Below are positions 58,964 through 64,000 of a stretch of DNA of 64,000 nt, one piece after another. A model generated the notes under the pieces. It was not told where the DNA came from. It worked only from the letters and a program-made list of their open reading frames with translations, and did no database searches. This DNA comes from G020344215 sp039586575. GTDB lineage: Bacteria; Gemmatimonadota; Gemmatimonadetes; Palauibacterales; KS3-K002. A program made the translations under genes and the position numbers. Numbering within the stretch: the stretch's first letter is position 1; every line of letters begins with the position of its first letter. The stretch covers positions 1 to 64,000 of the forward strand of contig JBDHKD010000015.1 of NCBI GenBank assembly GCA_039586575.1, written 5' to 3'.

Positions 58964-61900
58964 TCAGTCCCTCCGCCAGTCAGGCAAGCGGCGCCCCGAT
59001 GTGTAGGGCGCTCCCGCCGCCTCGAGCGAGTCCTCGAGAGCGGGCAGGTCGACTTCGATCAACTGTTTCAAATCGTCATAGATCACGCCGAACTCCGATG
59101 CCGCGACGTCGTAGTTTCGCCGATGCGTCGTGGTGGGCCCATACGTGCCGGAGTAACTTCCGCGGACGACCTGCTGGACGCGACTCACGATGCCGGGCAT
59201 CCCCGGCTCGTTGCGGCGTGGAAGGGTTGGGTCTCCGGCCAACGCTTCCTGCAGATCGAGCAGCCTGAGCTCGAGCGTCCGTGCTTCCTGCCGGAGGTGC
59301 GGGTCAGCGTCGGGCCAAACCTCGATGACGTCCTTGATTTCGGCAACGCGTTCCGCCGCATCACGAGAGACTCGGTTCGCGGCCATCACGGCGCGTTGCA
59401 ACGCGCCGGCCTGACGCTGGAAGGCGAGGACCTCTTCACGGGCGGCTAGCGGCAGGCTGGGTGTGAGTAGCGGCTCGACGACGAACCGCGTCGGCGCGAC
59501 CAGCTGCGTCGTCACGCCGTCGACGCGCCTCTCCATGCTGACGGTGTACGTTCCCGGCGGCGCCAGCGGGCCGGATCCGGCGCTCTCCACGCTGCTGGCT
59601 GTGAAACCGGGATAGCGCAGGTCCCAGGTGACGCGGTGAATCCCTGACCTCGTCGAGCCACCGATGCGTCTGACGACGTTCCCGTCCTCATCGCGGATCG
59701 TGAAGATGATCGCCGGCCTCTCCTGCCGATCCTCCTCCTTGAGCTCCTCCCAGGTCGGGTAGAAGACATCGTGGCCCGCCCTCGCCGCATCGCGCTCGCG
59801 CTCCTCGCGCAGGGCCCGCCGCGTCTTCAACGATTCACGCAGATAGTATGTGAACGTGGCACCGTACGGTGGGTTGGGCGCCGTAAAGAAAGAGGCGCCC
59901 TGTGAAGCCTTCTCGCCGCCACCCAGAGGCGCGGCCTGCACGTACCACCAAGCCCGTTTGATCGGGAAGATGACGGCCGTTTGCGTGAGCAGGCTCTGGC
60001 TCAGCTCGCGTAACGGCGAATAGTCGTCGAGAATGAAGAAACCGCGGCCGAACGAGGCGGCGACCAGATCGCTCTCGCGTCGCTGAATCTCCAAGTCGCG
60101 CACGGCGATGGTCGGCATGCCACCCTCGAGCTGGATCCACTTCTGGCCGCCGTCCACGGTGAAGTAGATCCCGAATTCGGTCCCGGCGAAAAGCAGGTCG
60201 GCGTTCTCGTGGTCCTCCACGATGGTGTAAACCGAACCGCGCTCCGGCAGATCGCCACTAATCGAGGTCCACGAGCGACCGCGGTTGGTGCTCTTGTAAA
60301 CGTAGGGCTTGAAGTCGCCACGCTTGTGGTTGTTGAAAGCAACGTAGACCGTGCTTTCATCGTGCAGCGACGCCTCGATGTCGTTCACGTAGGTCATCTC
60401 GGGGACGTTGCCGACCCGCTCGATCCGGCGCCAAGCGCCGCCGCCGTCCTCGCTCACCTGCACCAGGCCGTCATCGGTCCCGACGTAGAGCAAGCCCTCG
60501 ACCTGCGGCGATTCGGAGAGCGCGACGATGGTGCCGTAGAACGATGTCGAGCGGTTCTTGGAGACCGCGTCCACGCTCCAGACGCGGCCCATCACCTCCA
60601 GCCTGTTCCGATCGATGTTTCGCGTGAGGTCCGGGCTCACCGCCTCCCACGTGTCGCCGCGGTCATCGCTGCGGAACAGGATCTGCGACCCATAGTACAG
60701 CCGCGCGTTGGAATGCGGGCTGATCAGCAAGGCGGAGTCCCAGTTCCAGCGTAACGGGGGCCCGTCACGGTCCGGCTGCGGCTTGATGTCAACGCGTTCA
60801 CCGGTCCGGCGGTCGAAGCGCACCAGGCCGCCGTACTGCCACTGCGAGTAGACGATGTTCGGATCCGCCGGGTCCACGGCTGGATCGAACCCGTCGCCGC
60901 CCACCGTGATGAACCAGTCGCTGTTGCGGATCCCGTGCTCGTTGTTGGTGCGCGACGGGCCGCCCTGCGTGTTGTTGTCCTGCGTGCCGCCGTAGACGTT
61001 GTAGAACGGTTCGGCGTTGTCGATCGCGACCTTGTAGAACTGGGTCACCGGCAGGTTGGGGAAGAAGCGGTAGTTCTCTCCACGGTCGAAGGTCTCGTAC
61101 AGGCCGCCGTCGTTACCCACAAGCAGGTGCTCGGGGTCACCGGGGTCGATCCACAGGGCGTGATCGTCCACGTGCTTCCACTGCTGGCCCGCGCGCTCGA
61201 AAGTCGCCCCGCCGTCCTCGCTGACCATGAACCGCGTGTCCATGGAGTAGACGCGGTCGAACCGATGCGGGTCGGCGAAGATCTCCTGGTAGTACTGCGG
61301 GCTACCGCTCACATAGTCGCTCCGCTTCGACCAGTTCTCTCCGCCGTTCTCCGAACGGAAAAAGCCACCACTGTCCTGAGCGGCCTCGATGATCGCGTAG
61401 AGCACGTTGGGATCGATGGGAGAGACCGCCATGCCGATGCGCCCCTTGTCGATCGAGGGAAGACCGCGGTCGATCTCCCGCCACGTCGTACCCCCGTCGG
61501 TCGACTTGTAGATGCCCGACGATGGCCCGCCATTGATCAGGGTCCAGACGTGACGGCGCCGCTGGTAGGCGACGGCGTAAAGCACGTCCGGGTTGCGCGG
61601 ATCGAAGTGCACCTCGGAGATCCCCGTGTGCTCGTCGACCTCGAGGACCCGCGCCCAGGTCGCGCCGCCGTCCGTCGTCTTGTAGAGTCCCCGGTCGCCG
61701 CCGGAAGCCCAGAGCGGCCCCTGCGCTGCCACGTAGACCACCTGCGAGTCACGCGGATCGACCCGGATCATGCCGATATGCTCCGAGTTCTGAAGCCCCA
61801 CATTCTCGAAGCTCCGGCCACCGTCGATCGACTTGTAGACGCCGTCGCCGTAGCCTACGCTGCGCTGGCTATTGTTCTCCCCGGTGCCCACCCACACTAC

Positions 61901-62227
61901 CAGTGGGTTGTTGGGGTCAACGGTCACGCAGCCAATAGAATAGGAGCCGTAACTGTCAAAGATCGGCTTCCACGTCGTCCCCGCGTTCGCTGTCTTCCAG
62001 ACATTGCCTGACGCCACCGCCACGTACCACGTACTATGATCCATCGGGTCCACCGCGATATCGATCACGCGGCCCGACATGAGCGCCGGCCCGATGTTGC
62101 GTAGCTCGAGATCGGATACCAACCTCGAGTTGAGCTGCGGACCGTCATCGCGCTCCTGGGCGATCGCCGGCTGCGCCGCCGGAAGAAGGAGCATGAGGAC
62201 TAGCCAAGCTACCAGCCGTTTGGCCAT
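58964..62227 (-). CDS. Exported VPS10/sortilin-like BNR-repeat protein
   Basis: 1087 aa. Signal peptide (MAKRLVAWLVLMLLLPAAQPAIA), then a large ten-bladed type propeller with many Asp-box/BNR motifs (NVWKTANAGTTWKPI, GVYKSIDGGRSFEN, YKTTDGGATWARV, FRSENGGENWSKR, FRSDDRGDTWEAV), up to about residue 780. Then a Pro/Trp-rich linker and a C-terminal helical and beta domain. Such proteins are often annotated as glycosyl hydrolases; real activity is not known. ATG 62227 behind GGAGGT. Confidence 0.9.
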   Translation of the reverse strand: MAKRLVAWLVLMLLLPAAQPAIAQERDDGPQLNSRLVSDLELRNIGPALMSGRVIDIAVDPMDHSTWYVAVASGNVWKTANAGTTWKPIFDSYGSYSIGCVTVDPNNPLVVWVGTGENNSQRSVGYGDGVYKSIDGGRSFENVGLQNSEHIGMIRVDPRDSQVVYVAAQGPLWASGGDRGLYKTTDGGATWARVLEVDEHTGISEVHFDPRNPDVLYAVAYQRRRHVWTLINGGPSSGIYKSTDGGTTWREIDRGLPSIDKGRIGMAVSPIDPNVLYAIIEAAQDSGGFFRSENGGENWSKRSDYVSGSPQYYQEIFADPHRFDRVYSMDTRFMVSEDGGATFERAGQQWKHVDDHALWIDPGDPEHLLVGNDGGLYETFDRGENYRFFPNLPVTQFYKVAIDNAEPFYNVYGGTQDNNTQGGPSRTNNEHGIRNSDWFITVGGDGFDPAVDPADPNIVYSQWQYGGLVRFDRRTGERVDIKPQPDRDGPPLRWNWDSALLISPHSNARLYYGSQILFRSDDRGDTWEAVSPDLTRNIDRNRLEVMGRVWSVDAVSKNRSTSFYGTIVALSESPQVEGLLYVGTDDGLVQVSEDGGGAWRRIERVGNVPEMTYVNDIEASLHDESTVYVAFNNHKRGDFKPYVYKSTNRGRSWTSISGDLPERGSVYTIVEDHENADLLFAGTEFGIYFTVDGGQKWIQLEGGMPTIAVRDLEIQRRESDLVAASFGRGFFILDDYSPLRELSQSLLTQTAVIFPIKRAWWYVQAAPLGGGEKASQGASFFTAPNPPYGATFTYYLRESLKTRRALREERERDAARAGHDVFYPTWEELKEEDRQERPAIIFTIRDEDGNVVRRIGGSTRSGIHRVTWDLRYPGFTASSVESAGSGPLAPPGTYTVSMERRVDGVTTQLVAPTRFVVEPLLTPSLPLAAREEVLAFQRQAGALQRAVMAANRVSRDAAERVAEIKDVIEVWPDADPHLRQEARTLELRLLDLQEALAGDPTLPRRNEPGMPGIVSRVQQVVRGSYSGTYGPTTTHRRNYDVAASEFGVIYDDLKQLIEVDLPALEDSLEAAGAPYTSGRRLPDWRRD

Positions 62228-62366
62228 TCGTACCTCCGGGTAGGGTGCGTCGGTGAGGTCAGGGCGGTGTGCCCGGAAGCTACAGCGACCGCCGGCCACC
62301 GGCTACGGGTCGCGGCGTACCGGCAGGCGGCCGCCGGCTTCGGGCCGCCGGCCAGCGGGCCGCCGT

Positions 62367-62383
62367 TTGGACGCACTGTCCAA
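62367..62383. promoter_or_regulatory. Palindrome TTGGAC-GCACT-GTCCAA upstream of the epimerase
   Basis: Perfect 6-bp arms with 5-bp spacer, 34 bp before the epimerase ATG. A near copy (TGGAC-ACACT-GTCCA) is at 22956-22970; both are followed by a similar T/A-rich stretch. Operator or promoter element of unknown regulator. Confidence 0.5.
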
Positions 62384-62416
62384 GCTATTGTCTGTATTAC
62401 ACTTACGGGGCCAGGC

Positions 62417-63448
62417 ATGAAAGTCTTTCTCACCGGGGGGTCGGGGTTGGTCGGCAGTCACGTGGCGGAGCAGCTAATGCGGGCGGGCCACGGTGTGCGC
62501 GCGCTCGTGCGGTCCGGGTCGGACACGAGGCACCTGAGCGCGCTGGGCGCGGAGCTCTGGGAGGGGAGTGTAACGCACCCGGCGAGTCTTGAGGGGGCGC
62601 TATCGGGGTGCGGTGCTGTGGTTCACGCGGCGGCCGTCGTCACGGGGCGGGCGACGTGGGAGGAGTATCGGCGCGTCAACGTCGAAGGCACCGAGAATGT
62701 GCTGGCAGCGGCGGTGGGGCAGGGGGTGGGTCGGGGGGTATATGTGAGTTCGGTCGCCGTGTACGGCGGCCAGGTGGCGGGGCGTCGCGATGTGGGCGAG
62801 GAAGCGCCGGTCGATGGCCCGTTGCCGCCGGGGGAGCTATACGGCCGCTCGAAGCGGGAGGCGGAAGCCGTGGCCTGGCGGTTCCATCGAGAGGGCTTGT
62901 TGGAGGTCACGGTGGTACGGCCTGACGTGATCTATGGGGAGCGGGACCGGGTCGTGATACCGCTGTTCGCGCGGTATGTGAAGTCGCCGGTGGTGGTGAC
63001 GGTGGGCCGCGGTGATCGGGCGCTGCCGCTGGTCTACGCGGGCAACGTGGCACAGGGGATCGTCACGGCGCTGACGAGCCCGCAGGCTGGCGGCCGGGTG
63101 TACAATCTTGCGACGGACTACCCGATAACGCAGCTCCGGTTCTTCGGCCTGATCGCTGAGCACTTGGGTCGGCGACCCGTGTTGCTACCGCTGCCCTATC
63201 GGCTCGCAGCGACGGCGGCCTGGGGCATAGAGGCGCTGGCGCGGGTGACTGGCGGGCGGCGGCCGGTAGTAAGCCGTCGGCACATCGCGTTCATGGGACT
63301 CGGCAATCCGTTCAGTTCCAGAAGGGCCCAGGAAGAGCTCGGATGGCGGCCTGAGGTGCCCCACGAAGAGGGCGTGCGCAGGTCGGTGGAGTGGTGGCGC
63401 GCAATGGCCGGCCGGAACGAGCCTAGAGGTCGACGGGCCCGCCCTTGA
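62417..63448 (+). CDS. NAD-dependent epimerase/dehydratase (extended SDR)
   Basis: 343 aa. Rossmann motif VFLTGGSGLVGSHVAEQL, catalytic Tyr-Lys in LYGRSKREAEAVAW, and VVRPDVIYGERDRV; the C-terminal part includes YNLATDYPITQLRFFGLIAEHL as in 3-beta-hydroxysteroid dehydrogenase-like and nucleotide-sugar epimerases. It probably acts on an NDP-sugar or an isoprenoid/steroid-like alcohol. ATG 62417 chosen; the earlier frame start reads through the promoter. Its end overlaps the convergent M48 gene by 26 bp. Confidence 0.9.
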   Translation: MKVFLTGGSGLVGSHVAEQLMRAGHGVRALVRSGSDTRHLSALGAELWEGSVTHPASLEGALSGCGAVVHAAAVVTGRATWEEYRRVNVEGTENVLAAAVGQGVGRGVYVSSVAVYGGQVAGRRDVGEEAPVDGPLPPGELYGRSKREAEAVAWRFHREGLLEVTVVRPDVIYGERDRVVIPLFARYVKSPVVVTVGRGDRALPLVYAGNVAQGIVTALTSPQAGGRVYNLATDYPITQLRFFGLIAEHLGRRPVLLPLPYRLAATAAWGIEALARVTGGRRPVVSRRHIAFMGLGNPFSSRRAQEELGWRPEVPHEEGVRRSVEWWRAMAGRNEPRGRRARP

Positions 63449-64000
63449 GCGCGTCGTCCAGGGCGCGGCTCACCTTGCGGATGGCGCTCTTCACGGCCTC
63501 GCCGTAGTACGACGCGGCCTCCTTGGCGTCCTCCTTGTACGCCCGCGGCTCGTCAGCACGGCGCACGTACTCACCACGCAGGATGCGGTCGTAGTGTCCT
63601 TCCCGAATCCAACGCTGAAGCTCGCCAACCCTCAGCACGTGGAACGGATGCGTGGATCCCAGCAGGTTCATCACCTTGAACACCGCGTCGGCCAGGCTCT
63701 CGTCCTGCTCGTACTCCGCCGCCTGCTGCAAGAACTCGCTCAGGTCAAGATCGGCGCCGTGGTGCGGGCTGCCACCCGCCAGTTTCATGAGGGCGCTCAT
63801 CGACGCCTCGGGGTTCTGGGTCCCCAGGAGCCCCGCCCGATCGGAAGACAGTTCGCTCTTCCGGATCCACTCTGCCATGGCCAGGATGACCGCGCCGATG
63901 GCGATTCCGGCGATGGGGAGCTGCCGCTGGGCCAGCAGCAGCAGCAAGGTGAACACGGTGCGGTAGAGAACGTGGTCGCTGGCGATGTGGCCGACCTCGT
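63423..64000 (-). CDS. M48 family metalloprotease (cut by window edge)
   Basis: Runs off the right end; only the C-terminal part (about 192 codons) is visible. The frame begins at the edge with EVGHIASDHVLYRT, which is the end of an HExxH zinc motif (the first His is outside), then TM segments (FTLLLLLAQRQLPIAGIAIGAVILA) and the third-ligand/Asp region SELSSDRAGLLGTQ. Members (HtpX-type) degrade membrane proteins. The GTG at 63956 is not its start. Confidence 0.85.
   Translation of the reverse strand, partial: EVGHIASDHVLYRTVFTLLLLLAQRQLPIAGIAIGAVILAMAEWIRKSELSSDRAGLLGTQNPEASMSALMKLAGGSPHHGADLDLSEFLQQAAEYEQDESLADAVFKVMNLLGSTHPFHVLRVGELQRWIREGHYDRILRGEYVRRADEPRAYKEDAKEAASYYGEAVKSAIRKVSRALDDALKGGPVDL

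Overview
The window is 64 kb of GC-rich bacterial chromosome with densely packed genes and many GTG/TTG starts. The gene content points to a Gram-negative-type, probably Gemmatimonadota-like bacterium. It has a TonB-dependent receptor, a TolC-type efflux outer-membrane protein and Tat and YidC export machinery. It is rich in exported S9, VPS10/BNR and D-aminoacylase-type hydrolases, and it has Ku/LigD end joining and a ParAB-M23-bactofilin block. The taxon is an inference from gene content; no rRNA gene is present to fix it. The window contains a replication-origin neighbourhood: dnaA and dnaN run leftward, rpmH-rnpA-yidD-yidC-mnmE and mnmG-parA-parB run rightward, and an origin-like element lies between dnaA and dnaN near 38.35 kb.

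Region 1 (0-10 kb): the end of a TonB-dependent receptor carrying an exact 81-bp tandem duplication; a lipoprotein; a coupled set of a NurA-like protein, a 48-aa basic protein and an HDAC-family deacetylase; then a TolC / periplasmic adaptor / MacB-type permease export operon without its ATPase. Region 2 (10-24 kb): methyltransferase, M24 peptidase, an orphan GvpL/F-domain protein, dipeptide epimerase, an exported protein, PriA, a type IV pilin-like protein, HNH nuclease, thioesterase, a radical SAM/SPASM enzyme, TatA/B, YjbQ and small unknown genes. Region 3 (24-33 kb): ku-ligD, exported and membrane proteins, an ADP-forming acyl-CoA synthetase, a CDP-alcohol phosphatidyltransferase and a QueD-family protein that lacks the catalytic Cys.

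Region 4 (33-37 kb): a compact leftward operon of a PqqD-like protein, a PRMT-like methyltransferase with a C-terminal PqqD-like domain, a 77-aa Tat-leader peptide and an HprK-like P-loop kinase. This is the best candidate here for an undescribed peptide-modifying system. It is divergent from an ECF sigma factor / anti-sigma-like / Spy-like sensor trio.

Region 5 (37-54 kb): dnaN, a putative oriC (AT-rich stretch, DnaA-trio-like repeats and a near-consensus DnaA box), dnaA, an Nramp-family transporter with altered metal-site motifs, rpmH apparently nested inside rnpA, yidD, yidC, mnmE, a D-aminoacylase-like lipoprotein, acylphosphatase, a metallopeptidase-like lipoprotein, mnmG, two parS sites, parA, parB, an M23 peptidase and a bactofilin. 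Region 6 (54-64 kb): a LOG-family protein, a bacterial deoxyhypusine-synthase homologue, an S9 peptidase, an isochorismatase-fold hydrolase, a large VPS10/BNR exported protein, an NAD-dependent epimerase and a truncated M48 metalloprotease at the right edge. No rRNA, tRNA, CRISPR array, insertion sequence or prophage was seen.
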